Part shown: piece after piece, positions 1 through 7,938 of the stretch
Layout of the letters: every line of letters starts with the position of its first letter
Numbering within the stretch: position 1 is the stretch's first letter
DNA from: Planctomycetales bacterium
GTDB taxonomy: Bacteria > Planctomycetota > Planctomycetia > Pirellulales > Pirellulaceae
Assembly (NCBI GenBank): GCA_020426845.1
Contig: JAGQPF010000471.1
Coordinates: forward strand, 1 to 52,681
Length of the DNA: 52,681 nucleotides
Direction: 5' to 3'
Translations under genes and position numbers: made by a program
The notes under the pieces: generated by a model
Database searches by the model: none
What the model saw: only the letters and a program-made list of their open reading frames with translations
Told to the model about the DNA's origin: nothing

Positions 1-100
1 GCGCGGCCTCTGCGGCCAACACGCTGCATCGCTCGGCTGCCAGCGTGGCGCCCACGACACCGCCGGCCATCGCCCCCAGAAACGTTCGACGTCGGATCAT
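1..100 (-). CDS. Tat-exported protein, N-terminal fragment (cut by window edge)
   Basis: Only the first 33 codons are in the window; the gene continues beyond base 1. They encode a twin-arginine signal of the form M-I-R-R-R-T-F-L-G, then a Gly/Ala-rich hydrophobic stretch and a likely cleavage region near Ala-Glu-Ala-Ala. The product should be exported folded by the Tat system, often with a cofactor. A purine-rich GGGAGGTG lies about 8 bases upstream of the ATG and supports this start. The gene begins 29 bases after the VOC gene on the same strand, so it may be the last visible member of the minus-strand row that starts near 7239. The mature domain cannot be identified. Oxidoreductases and DUF1552-type proteins commonly carry such leaders in planctomycetes, but nothing here chooses between them. 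Confidence 0.75.
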   Translation of the reverse strand, partial: MIRRRTFLGAMAGGVVGATLAAERCSVLAAEAA

Positions 101-129
101 CGCGCCGCACCTCCCTTGCTCATCTGTCG

Positions 130-600
130 TCAATTCTGCGTCTCCGGCTCCGCAGCGCCGCCGCACATTTCGCTCCACCGCCGCTGCATCTCCTCGGGCG
201 TCACTTCCTCAATCGGCGAGCCGAGCAGCCACTCGTGGCCGAACGGATCGCGGAGCTTCGCGGCACGCTCGCCGTAGAACATGTCGACCGGCGCCATCAC
301 GACCACGGCGCCGGCGGCCTCCGCCTGAGCCGTCATCGCGTCGACATCCTCGACGTGCAGATGGACGGAAGATCCCGTTCCGCCAAACGCCTGCGGGCCC
401 TGAATGCCGTACTCGGGATACTCGTCCGAGACCATCACCAGCGACGGCCCGAACCGCAGCTCCGCATGTCCGATGCGTCCGCTCGGCTCGCTCAGCCGAA
501 ACTTCTCCTCGGCGCCGAATGCCTGCTTGTAGAACTCGATCGCCGCCGCGCAGTCGCGCACGCGCAGATAGGGGAACAACTCACGTATGCCGCTGCTCAT
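130..600 (-). CDS. VOC-family (glyoxalase/PhnB-like) protein
   Basis: This 156-aa protein has the paired beta-alpha-beta-beta-beta layout of the vicinal-oxygen-chelate superfamily. The N-terminal half has the typical L-R-V-R-D-C-A-A-A-I-E-F-Y-K-Q-A-F-G-A-E segment. The C-terminal half ends in the usual R-D-P-F-G-H-E-W. A His in H-A-E-L and a Glu in the C-terminal half could be metal ligands. Length and composition fit the PhnB/YaeR-like group, whose members range from enzymes to resistance proteins, so the substrate cannot be called. A strong AAGGAGA site precedes the ATG. It lies 48 bases downstream of the PaaK-like ligase gene on the same strand and may be co-transcribed, though this family is too common for the linkage to be strong evidence of shared function. 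Confidence 0.88.
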   Translation of the reverse strand: MSSGIRELFPYLRVRDCAAAIEFYKQAFGAEEKFRLSEPSGRIGHAELRFGPSLVMVSDEYPEYGIQGPQAFGGTGSSVHLHVEDVDAMTAQAEAAGAVVVMAPVDMFYGERAAKLRDPFGHEWLLGSPIEEVTPEEMQRRWSEMCGGAAEPETQN

Positions 601-648
601 GATCGCGTCTCCTTCACTCGTTTGGGGTAATTTATGTATCCCTGGCGA

Positions 649-2070
649 TCAACCGACGTGATTTGCCCGTGGCCGCTCGCTGCGATACTGGACCACTTTC
701 CGTTGGCGCAACGCCGGTTCGGTTTGGTGTGTCAGCTCCAGCGAGACGTCTTTACCGAACAAGTCGAGCAACTCGCCGCGGATCGCGTCCGCAAGTTGTC
801 CGTCCGTTGCATCGCGAGAGCGTCCGCATGCCGATCCGCGCCAAGTAAACGTCAGTCGCCCGTCGGCGGCCTGCCACAGCGAGTACTGCGCCAGCGGATA
901 GGTGCGCATCGCGCGCGACACCTGCATGCTATGCACCACGCCTCCATCGGGCGCGGCAAACAGCACCGGGTCGCGTCCCTCCAGGTCGCAAAGATACAGC
1001 TCGTCGTCCTCCCAGCGAAGCGAGGCGAAGTCTCCCGTGCGATATCGCAGCAATGGGCAGAACGGATTGCGGCCGCCGGTCAACGTCACTTCACCACGGA
1101 CACCGGGAGGACAAGCCCGATCGTGCTCGTCGAGTATCTCCACATAGAGATCGCCCGGCACAATGCGGTGGCCCGGGCCTGCTTTGACTGCGACAATCCC
1201 CGCTTCCGTCATCGCATACAGATCGAGCACCGGACAGCCAAAACGCTCGCGCAGTCGCTCCGTCAAACCGTCTGTCAACGTCGCGATGCTGGAGACAATC
1301 GCGCGAGGCGGATAGCCGAGGCCATGTCGAGTCAGTGAGTCCAACGCCACGGGGTCGCTCAACAGAACAGCGCCTCGCCAGGCGTCGAGAAACCCGCGGG
1401 AGTCGCCCGCCGCCTTCCAGGCGTCCGGTTGCAGATTAACGCGAATGTAGCCAGCCTCGTCCAAGTAGGAGATCAGATTGGCGGTCGAGTACGCTCCGGG
1501 ATAGTCCGTGATGCTGGCGATCGCCACGTCGTCCGAGCCACGTGGAAATCGGACGCCGACATCTGCAAGCACTCGCTCCAGCAGCGGCACACCGCAGGCG
1601 GCGGCGACCGGGTGTGTCGGCAACTGAGCCGGGTGCCCGGTGGTGCCCGAGCTACTGAAAACGATCAGCCGATCAAGCGGCTGAGAGTCCGGCACAAAGT
1701 CCCAAGGAGCGTTGGCGAGGTCGTCGCGCGTGCAACTGGGCAGCTCGTCGAACGCCGTGCCGGCCTTGGCGTGCCGGCGATAGAACGGCACCGCCTCAAG
1801 ACAGAATTCGACCAAGCTCGGCAGCCACGGCGGCTGGGCAGTGTGATCTTGCGCAGCAGTGTAATCTTGCGCAGCAGTGTGATCTAGCGAGGCGGCGAAT
1901 TGGCGCACCTGATCGAGCCCCGCCTCGTCCAGTTGCTCGCCGTTCGGCCAATTCCAAATCGGCGCCTGCGGATGCTCGCGCAGCGCGTGCAGCAACTCTC
2001 GACCCGACGGCGTGAGCAGCGGGAATCGCTCGGCATCGCTGATTTGAGGGTAGTTCGGCAGCTGATTCAT
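649..2070 (-). CDS. PaaK-like adenylate-forming ligase
   Basis: This 473-aa protein belongs to the ANL superfamily and most resembles phenylacetate-CoA ligases, which activate a carboxylate as an acyl-adenylate and then normally transfer it to CoA. Visible motifs in order are the phosphate-binding loop S-S-S-G-T-T-G-H-P-A-Q, the aromatic/Glu motif D-L-Y-A-M-T-E-A-G, the ribose-binding Y-R-T-G-D-F, the hinge region D-L-E-G-R-D, and a C-terminal R-Q-R-K-V that could supply the catalytic Lys. An N-terminal insertion, D-H-T-A-A-Q repeated three times, comes from an 18-bp tandem repeat. The gene starts 6 bases after the preceding 196-aa gene, as the fifth gene of the MoxR/VWA row. There is no acyl-CoA, carrier-protein or aromatic-degradation gene nearby, so a role within the MoxR module is more likely than catabolism. 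Substrate and acceptor are unknown. Confidence 0.85.
   Translation of the reverse strand: MNQLPNYPQISDAERFPLLTPSGRELLHALREHPQAPIWNWPNGEQLDEAGLDQVRQFAASLDHTAAQDYTAAQDHTAQPPWLPSLVEFCLEAVPFYRRHAKAGTAFDELPSCTRDDLANAPWDFVPDSQPLDRLIVFSSSGTTGHPAQLPTHPVAAACGVPLLERVLADVGVRFPRGSDDVAIASITDYPGAYSTANLISYLDEAGYIRVNLQPDAWKAAGDSRGFLDAWRGAVLLSDPVALDSLTRHGLGYPPRAIVSSIATLTDGLTERLRERFGCPVLDLYAMTEAGIVAVKAGPGHRIVPGDLYVEILDEHDRACPPGVRGEVTLTGGRNPFCPLLRYRTGDFASLRWEDDELYLCDLEGRDPVLFAAPDGGVVHSMQVSRAMRTYPLAQYSLWQAADGRLTFTWRGSACGRSRDATDGQLADAIRGELLDLFGKDVSLELTHQTEPALRQRKVVQYRSERPRANHVG
1839..1889. repeat. 18-bp tandem repeat inside the ligase gene
   Basis: Three head-to-tail 18-bp units, the last one incomplete and diverged, with one or a few mismatches each. 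They are in frame and encode D-H-T-A-A-Q, D-Y-T-A-A-Q, D-H-T-A-Q near the N-terminus of the PaaK-like ligase, ahead of the adenylation core. Copy number could vary without a frameshift. Confidence 0.9.
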
Positions 2071-2076
2071 CGTGGG

Positions 2077-2667
2077 CTACTCGCCATAGCGGTTCGCCGA
2101 CTCTTGCGCCGCGGCGCGAGCCATCGCCTCGCGTATCTGGCGAGCGCGCGCCTCGGCTTTGGCCGCGGCCTGCAACACGCGGCGGCGCTCGGCCGTGTCC
2201 AGCGCCTGCAGCCGGTCCGCGGCTTGGGCCTCCGATTCGCCCGCGGGTCGCAACGCAAGCTCCGCCAACAACGTGCGAAGTAGCTCTTCTCGCCGGTCGC
2301 CGTCGTTCAACAACCGATCTGCGCGGAGATACTGCGCCCAGATTCCCGTCGCATGCACCAACAGGCGCCGTGCTCCCTCATCTAATCCGCCGTGCCTGCA
2401 AAACCATTCGTCCGCCAGCAGCCAACAACAGATCAGCACCAGCCGCAACCTGTTCTGCTCCCCTTTCGACGACGGATCTTGTGGTCGCAACGAGGCAATA
2501 TCGTCGAATGCGAGCGGCTCTCCGCCCAGATCTCGAACCACGTCCCAGGCAACGGCGGCGACGTCGACCTGGCCCTGCTCGCCGATCAGTGGCTCGGCCA
2601 GAAAGTCCGGCGGCGTCTCCGCCAGGCGACGCATCAATCCTTCCAGCGATGGCCCGTCATGCGACAT
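2077..2667 (-). CDS. Hypothetical protein of the MoxR/VWA row
   Basis: I do not recognise this 196-aa protein. It is soluble, with no signal peptide or membrane segment. The middle holds a Trp/Cys-rich helix (L-I-C-C-W-L-L-A-D-E-W-F). The C-terminal third is a charged Ala/Glu/Arg helix, probably a coiled coil (D-R-L-Q-A-L-D-T-A-E-R-R-R-V-L-Q-A-A-A-K). A GAGGG lies upstream of the ATG. It begins 116 bases after the metallopeptidase-VWA gene and its stop lies 6 bases before the ligase start, so translation with the ligase is probably linked. An adaptor between the MoxR/VWA proteins and the ligase is a guess from position only. Confidence 0.8.
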   Translation of the reverse strand: MSHDGPSLEGLMRRLAETPPDFLAEPLIGEQGQVDVAAVAWDVVRDLGGEPLAFDDIASLRPQDPSSKGEQNRLRLVLICCWLLADEWFCRHGGLDEGARRLLVHATGIWAQYLRADRLLNDGDRREELLRTLLAELALRPAGESEAQAADRLQALDTAERRRVLQAAAKAEARARQIREAMARAAAQESANRYGE

Positions 2668-2783
2668 TTAAACGCCCTCGGAATCGGTTTTGGTGATTGC
2701 TCATTCTTGCCGATCTTTCGGCCAATCGCCAGCGTTATCAGAAAGCAAAGAACGCACCCGCGAAGCCATCGAAAAATTGGCGG

Positions 2784-4640
2784 CTATCCATCAAAATCAA
2801 AGCGACGACGGCTGAACTCGCGAGCAAACGGCGGCAGGTCATCCATGCCGTGAACCACCTGCAAATCCCAGCCTTGCTCGTGCAGTTGCACCAATCCCGG
2901 GTCGTCGGCCCAGTCCCGCCACAAGTTGAGCACCATCGTCCCGCCACCGCGAGCCGCCTGCAGCGCCGCGGCGCTGATCTCCGCGCCACTTGTGCCTCGC
3001 TCATCCTTGTTCAACATCGTGGTGACGCCATCGTCCGAAATGACCAACAGATGCACGGCGCGATCCGTCACCTTTCGTCCCGCATAGGTGTCTCTGAGTA
3101 TATGCAACGGGAAGGCCGTGCCGCCGCCGATAAAGCCGGTCAGCACTCGCAGCACTCGGTCGGTGTTGCGCACAAAGCCGTTGGTGGTCTCAAACTGCCT
3201 CGCGCCGCTCCAGAGCGTCACCTGCACGGCCGAGCCGACGCGGAGCGCCGAAAGTGCGATGATCGCGCCTGCCAGCGCCACGGGCGACAGTTGCCGCTGT
3301 GGATTCGGCATCGATCCGGAGCAGTCGACATAAAGGTCGAGGTCAATCGGTCGCGTCCCCGGGTCGGCGCCTTCCGCGACGCCCCAGACCCGTTGCTTGG
3401 TGGTCACCCCGGGGACGATAACGGGGCTGGTCAGCACCGTTGCATTCCAATCGATTTCGCCCAACGCACCGCCGAACTCCCAGGTCTCGAGCCCCTCGGG
3501 CAGCGGCTCGGTGGATTGAGGCATCTGTTTGACGGGGAACCGCACGAGGTGCGGCAAGGCCCGTTCGCGATAGTACCGCACGGCGATGTCGTGATCGGTC
3601 AGGTCGAGTCCAAGCGCTCTCAGGATTTGGCCATACTCGAACGGTTCGCGACACTGCCCCGGTGAACCGCCCAACTTGTCCGATTGGTTGACGGCGCCGA
3701 TGCGCCCCATGCCGTCCATGTCGGCGTCGATATCGACGCCGGCGATATCCGGGTCAAACATCGGATGCAAAATGCCGGCCGCTTCATCGGCGTCGATGTC
3801 AACCAGCCCGGCCGGCGCCTCCGAGGCATTCTTGCCCGAGCTGACCGTATCGCACCAGCCGCCCAGGACATACACCAGCGACTTGCTCATGGACTCATCC
3901 AAGAGATAGGTCAGGCAGAGCACGGCATAGCGGCCGGCGCCCTCGAGCCATTCGCCGGCAAAGCTGCGGACGACGCGCGCGGCGAGCGACGCGTCGGCCT
4001 GAATCTCGGGCGTTACGATCGATTCGGTGGCCGCGTGCGATTCCGACTTTTGCGGCGCGTGCGACTCCGACTTCGCATCCGAACTCTCCGCTGCCGGCTG
4101 AGTCAACGTGCCGGAGGGCAGGCTCCACAAGATCTCGTAGGTGCGCAAATAAAACGTCCAGAGCGGGCTTTGATCCTTGCGTCCCAGGCGTTGGTAAACA
4201 CCGGCCATGTCGAGGCCCGCGTCGCGCTGGAGCCGGTCGTTGATCAGCAGATCGGCGTAGAGGTTGGCAATCAGCGGCGCCCATTGCTCGCGATTGGGCA
4301 GCCCTCGCCGGATCCGCGCCAGCATGCGGCCGTGGTCCAACAGATTGGCTGGCACGTAGATGTGATGGCCGATTTCATGAGCGAGCACCTCGGTGGCAAA
4401 CGCCTCGAGGCCGTCTTCGATCGCCTGTCGCAGACTGACGACCACCGCTTGATCGGAGAGGCGAATCATTGCAAACGAATCGGCCAGGCCCTCTTGCCGT
4501 TCGTCGCTGACCGTGAAGCACCAGCGAGGCGGAGTCAGCTTGGTGAAGCGGCTCCAAATGGCCAAGGCATCCGGCCACGCAGCTTCCCACTGCGATCGCA
4601 GTTGCTCAAGCTGTGCCGAGTCCTCCGACGACTTGGTCAT
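2784..4640 (-). CDS. Zinc metallopeptidase-like and VWA domain protein
   Basis: This 618-aa protein joins two parts. Residues about 10-200 look like the putative metallopeptidase domain of the DUF2201 type, with H88-E-I-G-H92 inside E-V-L-A-H-E-I-G-H-H. After an acidic, Ser/His-rich linker (K-S-E-S-H repeated), residues about 430-610 form a VWA domain with a complete MIDAS: D-C-S-G-S at about 439-443, Thr in G-G-G-T-A-F, and Asp in I-S-D-D-G. No signal or membrane segment is seen, so it is cytosolic. The start is the ATG at 4640, which overlaps the upstream stop as ATGA; longer readings upstream run over the neighbour in another frame. VWA proteins are the usual partners of MoxR ATPases such as the one encoded two genes upstream, and together may remodel or load metal into a client. 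The protease-like half suggests processing as another output. Activity is untested. Confidence 0.88.
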   Translation of the reverse strand: MTKSSEDSAQLEQLRSQWEAAWPDALAIWSRFTKLTPPRWCFTVSDERQEGLADSFAMIRLSDQAVVVSLRQAIEDGLEAFATEVLAHEIGHHIYVPANLLDHGRMLARIRRGLPNREQWAPLIANLYADLLINDRLQRDAGLDMAGVYQRLGRKDQSPLWTFYLRTYEILWSLPSGTLTQPAAESSDAKSESHAPQKSESHAATESIVTPEIQADASLAARVVRSFAGEWLEGAGRYAVLCLTYLLDESMSKSLVYVLGGWCDTVSSGKNASEAPAGLVDIDADEAAGILHPMFDPDIAGVDIDADMDGMGRIGAVNQSDKLGGSPGQCREPFEYGQILRALGLDLTDHDIAVRYYRERALPHLVRFPVKQMPQSTEPLPEGLETWEFGGALGEIDWNATVLTSPVIVPGVTTKQRVWGVAEGADPGTRPIDLDLYVDCSGSMPNPQRQLSPVALAGAIIALSALRVGSAVQVTLWSGARQFETTNGFVRNTDRVLRVLTGFIGGGTAFPLHILRDTYAGRKVTDRAVHLLVISDDGVTTMLNKDERGTSGAEISAAALQAARGGGTMVLNLWRDWADDPGLVQLHEQGWDLQVVHGMDDLPPFAREFSRRRFDFDG

Positions 4641-5671
4641 GCAAGCGCCTCGCCAACCAGGAACACGCGATGCGAATGCGGCAACGTGACCGCCAATGTG
4701 TCGTCGGTCGCCGCCGAGCTTTGTGACGAGGCCAGGCATGCGAACTTGCAGCGGCCATCGGGCCCACTCACCACCCCCGCGCGATTCACTGCGTAGGCGC
4801 CGCGCGACTTGTGGCCAGCGTCGGGAGACGGCGAGCTTGGCCGAGCGACGCGGTGAAACGTCGCGCCAAACGCGTCCGCCGTCAACAACCAATGCGCATC
4901 GCCATCGCGAACCAGGAAGTCGGCGCCATCCACCTCCACCAACGGCGGCCGCAGAAACTCGCCTCCCAGTCCACGAAAGCCGCCGGCCTCCGCCACAATC
5001 GCCAGACCCGCCTGCGCGGGCTCGGCGTCCGGTCGATACCAGCGCCGGCTTGCCAGACGATCGACAACTCCGGCGAGACGCTCGTCGTTTGCCTCCAACT
5101 GCAGCAAACTGGCAAGCACGGCCGCCGGCATCGCTCGAGCCAGCTCCAGCGCTGGCGCGCGGTAGTGCGCCATTCCACAGATCCATGCGCAGACCTGGCC
5201 CGCGGCCCGCAATTCCGCCGCATCGGCGCAATGTTCGGCGGCGGCGCCGACGCGTTTGACCCACTGCCCAATGCGACACCTGGAGGTGACGGTCAAATTG
5301 TAGGCAGCGTTCGATAGCGGTCCGACCAGCGCGGGCAATTCGGCGCCGTGCCGCCGCGCGACCGCCATCAACAGCTCGGACCAATGTGGTTCGAACTCCG
5401 GAAATCGTGACTGCCGTCCCGCAAAGCCGCGTTGCAGCAACTCGATGCCGATCAGGAAGCAGGCATCGACAACAGCGGCCACCGTAGTTGCATCGGGACA
5501 GGCGTTGGCGGCGATGTCCACGATCGGATCGACGCGACGGCGCAGAAAGTCGACGAACTCGTCGGCGTCCAGCCGAGGCGAGTTTCGTCGCGCCTGGGCA
5601 AACAGAGCGTTGTAGCGATCCCGGCCGGCCTCCAGGACGCCGGCAAAGGCAGAGCCGATCAGCCTCTCCAT
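4637..5671 (-). CDS. Hypothetical protein between MoxR and VWA genes
   Basis: This 344-aa cytosolic protein matches no family I recognise. The first 200 residues are Ala/Leu-rich helices with several Cys and His (A-W-I-C-G-M-A-H-Y-R). The last 140 look beta-rich, with V-E-V-D-G-A-D-F-L-V-R-D-G-D and a conserved-looking ending P-H-S-H-R-V-F-L-V-G. The start at 5671 (M-E-R-L-I-G) is preferred because it overlaps the end of the MoxR gene by 13 bases, and the upstream extension is Arg-rich out-of-frame translation of MoxR sequence. Its own stop overlaps the next ATG as ATGA. Such tight coupling on both sides argues that MoxR, this protein and the peptidase-VWA protein are made together and act as a complex. 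Confidence 0.82.
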   Translation of the reverse strand: MERLIGSAFAGVLEAGRDRYNALFAQARRNSPRLDADEFVDFLRRRVDPIVDIAANACPDATTVAAVVDACFLIGIELLQRGFAGRQSRFPEFEPHWSELLMAVARRHGAELPALVGPLSNAAYNLTVTSRCRIGQWVKRVGAAAEHCADAAELRAAGQVCAWICGMAHYRAPALELARAMPAAVLASLLQLEANDERLAGVVDRLASRRWYRPDAEPAQAGLAIVAEAGGFRGLGGEFLRPPLVEVDGADFLVRDGDAHWLLTADAFGATFHRVARPSSPSPDAGHKSRGAYAVNRAGVVSGPDGRCKFACLASSQSSAATDDTLAVTLPHSHRVFLVGEALA

Positions 5672-7239
5672 GCGAGCCACCTCAGATAATTGGTGTATCG
5701 CTGGTGCAGATATTTCAACTTGACGACGTCGTCGTAAACGTGGCCGTACAGTTTGCGGCCCTTTGCCCATTGACGCAGCAGACGCTCGATATCGGCCAGC
5801 CGCTTCCGCACAACCTTTTCGTCGAGACCCTCCAGGCCCTGTTCAAATTCCGCGTTCATCGCAGCAACCGGATCGTCGCGGTCAAGATTGAGCCGGTCGT
5901 ACTCGGCACACGAGAGGTCAAACAGCCGCCGAATCCAGCTGATTCGATCGACCCGGTAGATGCTGTTCGACTCCGCTTCGAAGAACGGCGACTCCGGGTC
6001 TTGCACTAATTTGTCGTGCAACACGAACGGCAACACCTGCCGCAAATCCTCCATCTCCACCGCATCGTTGCCGCGAAACCAGGCCATCGCTTTGACGAAG
6101 CTCAGCGCCGTCAGCAGTGCGCGGACCGAGAGGCCATTCTTGGATTGGCTGCCGAGGTCCTTGATGCGATCGCGGCCAGTGTCAGCCGCCGCCAACAGCG
6201 CCAGATCGCCGCCGGAAACCTTGACCGTGTCCTTGGTCTTGTACTCCAGCTGCTCGCCGCCGCTATCGAAGAACTCGAAGTGGCTGGCAAAGAACTCGAA
6301 CCTCCGCCGCAGCTCGGCGGGAAACCGGACGCGGCGGATGGCAAGGTCCATCTGCTCCAGCTGATCGTTGTTGAACACAATCTCTTTCGGCACGACATGC
6401 TCGGGGCTGTACCCCTCCTCGATTCGCTCGAGCAGCGACTTGAGGAATCGAGTGTTGAAGCTCAGCGCCTTGACCACGACATCAATGCGATCGCGCAGCG
6501 CCTCGATCACCTGATAGGTTCCGCCACCGGCGTCGTCGTTGGCCGTCAAGTACCATGCGGCGTCCGGGCATTCGTAGATCTGGTCAAGCAGCTCGGCGTA
6601 GTTATCCGCCATGATCGTCAGCAGCGCCGACTGCGTGCGTGTGGGGATTCGATTGTATTCGTCGATGATCTTGACTCGCATGGAGAGCCAGCGGCGCCAG
6701 GCAATGTGAATGCCGTCCATGCTGCGGGCCGCGACGAGGTCGGCGGGCAGCGGATTCCCGATCAAATCCGCAATCGTCATCTGCGGCTGGCCATGCTGGA
6801 TGGCCCGCTTCACCTCGGTGAGGCTATAGCCCGCCAGCAGCCCCATCAGCACGGCGCTGGCCGTCTTGCCACGACCGGGCCCGCCCACCAACAAGCAGCG
6901 GCGCCGAACCGCAAAGTTCAGCAGCGGCAGCAGCACGAAGCTCGAGTAACACTGTCCCGTGGGCAACCGCACGGTCGCATTGGCCGAGCCGAACTGAACG
7001 GCGGGCGGAGGCTCCTCGTTGTACTCAATGTCGTAGTGCGGACTGATGATGGCGTTGTTTACGATCCAGAAATACGCTTGGCGCAGCCGCTCGTCCAACG
7101 TCGTCTCGGCAACAACCGACTCCTCCACAGCGAGCGGGCCGCGATACAGGTCGGCGACATCGAACCGCCGCGGCTCGCCTTCGCGGTGCGGATTGGTGGG
7201 CGCCTCGGAGACTCGCTTGACATCTCGCCGCACGCTCAT
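5659..7239 (-). CDS. MoxR-like AAA+ ATPase, long divergent form
   Basis: This 526-aa protein is longer than the usual 310-340 aa of MoxR ATPases. It carries Walker A G-G-P-G-R-G-K-T at 119-126, Walker B V-K-I-I-D-E-Y-N-R at 189-197, sensor 1 T-A-N-D near 232-235, and an arginine-finger-like A-L-R-D-R-I-D near 247-253. Residues 1-110 are an extra N-terminal region. Residues about 330-526 are a helical lid plus a C-terminal extension rich in Arg/Asp/Leu. MoxR proteins form hexameric rings that use ATP to remodel clients with a VWA partner, as in NorQ/NorD, CbbQ/CbbO and chelatase I/D pairs. Here the partner is the VWA protein two genes on. GAGG lies upstream of the ATG. It is the first gene of the minus-strand row and diverges from pnuC across 132 bases, where the row's promoter must lie. 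Confidence 0.9.
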   Translation of the reverse strand: MSVRRDVKRVSEAPTNPHREGEPRRFDVADLYRGPLAVEESVVAETTLDERLRQAYFWIVNNAIISPHYDIEYNEEPPPAVQFGSANATVRLPTGQCYSSFVLLPLLNFAVRRRCLLVGGPGRGKTASAVLMGLLAGYSLTEVKRAIQHGQPQMTIADLIGNPLPADLVAARSMDGIHIAWRRWLSMRVKIIDEYNRIPTRTQSALLTIMADNYAELLDQIYECPDAAWYLTANDDAGGGTYQVIEALRDRIDVVVKALSFNTRFLKSLLERIEEGYSPEHVVPKEIVFNNDQLEQMDLAIRRVRFPAELRRRFEFFASHFEFFDSGGEQLEYKTKDTVKVSGGDLALLAAADTGRDRIKDLGSQSKNGLSVRALLTALSFVKAMAWFRGNDAVEMEDLRQVLPFVLHDKLVQDPESPFFEAESNSIYRVDRISWIRRLFDLSCAEYDRLNLDRDDPVAAMNAEFEQGLEGLDEKVVRKRLADIERLLRQWAKGRKLYGHVYDDVVKLKYLHQRYTNYLRWLAWRG

Positions 7240-7371
7240 GAATCGCCATCCTCATTCGTCGATCGTTAAGGAACCGGGGAATGATCGGCGCATCGACATG
7301 CAACCGGCAATTCCTGATACAACACACCATCTGCCCCAAAAATCATCTCGCGTCACTTCGACAGTTACATC

Positions 7372-7938
7372 GTGTCTAATCTCGAGATTATCGCCGTCGT
7401 CCTGGGGCTGCTGTGCGTCTACCTGACTATCCGGCAGCATATTGGCTGCTGGCCGACCGGACTGGCGATGGTGACGTTGTACATTTTCATCTTTTACGAT
7501 GCCAAACTGTACTCCGACATGCTCTTGCAGGTCATCTACATCTTTCTGCAACTGTACGGGTGGCACGCCTGGCTTCACGGAGGCCCACGCCAGTCGCGGT
7601 TGAACGTGACAAGCGTCGCGCCGCGCCATGCCGCCGCATGGCTGGCCGTCTGCCTGGGCGGCTCAGCGGCCTGGGGCGCGCTGATGCATCATAACACGGA
7701 CGCGTCCTTCCCCTATCTCGACGCCTTCACAACCGTCTCGAGCCTGATCGCCCAATGGCTCATGGGGAGAAAGAAGCTCGAGTCCTGGCTAGTGTGGATT
7801 GTCGTCGACATGGTCTCGGTCGGTTTGTACCTTGCCAAAGACTTGCACCTCACGGCCGGACTGTACGGCGTGTTCCTGATCATGGCCATCTTCGGTTACT
7901 TCACATGGAAGCACGACAAACGCGTGGCGTTGGCATGA
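7372..7938 (+). CDS. pnuC: Nicotinamide riboside transporter PnuC
   Basis: This 188-aa integral membrane protein has about seven hydrophobic segments and matches PnuC in length and pattern. The pattern includes I-G-C-W-P-T-G-L-A, the aromatic L-Q-L-Y-G-W-H-A-W, and a final G-L-Y-G-V-F-L-I-M-A-I-F-G-Y. PnuC is an inner-membrane facilitator that brings in nicotinamide riboside, which is trapped by phosphorylation. The start is GTG at 7372 with no clear ribosome-binding site. Its TGA overlaps the ATG of nadR, the enzyme that phosphorylates the imported nucleoside, and this context makes the call firm. I see no riboswitch-like structure in the 132 bases upstream. Confidence 0.95.
   Translation: MSNLEIIAVVLGLLCVYLTIRQHIGCWPTGLAMVTLYIFIFYDAKLYSDMLLQVIYIFLQLYGWHAWLHGGPRQSRLNVTSVAPRHAAAWLAVCLGGSAAWGALMHHNTDASFPYLDAFTTVSSLIAQWLMGRKKLESWLVWIVVDMVSVGLYLAKDLHLTAGLYGVFLIMAIFGYFTWKHDKRVALA

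Noticed and set aside
4641-5384. N-terminal extension of the metallopeptidase-VWA gene to 866 codons
   Set aside because: The extra 248 codons are out-of-frame reading of the 344-aa neighbour and very Arg/Gly-rich. The ATG at 4640 in an ATGA overlap is far better.
1-7239. Calling the MoxR/VWA row an antiphage defence system
   Set aside because: No nuclease, toxin, nucleotide cyclase or other effector is visible, and there are no neighbouring defence or mobile genes. The function is left open.
7240-7371. NAD-sensing riboswitch ahead of pnuC
   Set aside because: I could not find a conserved-looking paired structure in the 132 bases; the gap is AT/GC mixed without clear stems.
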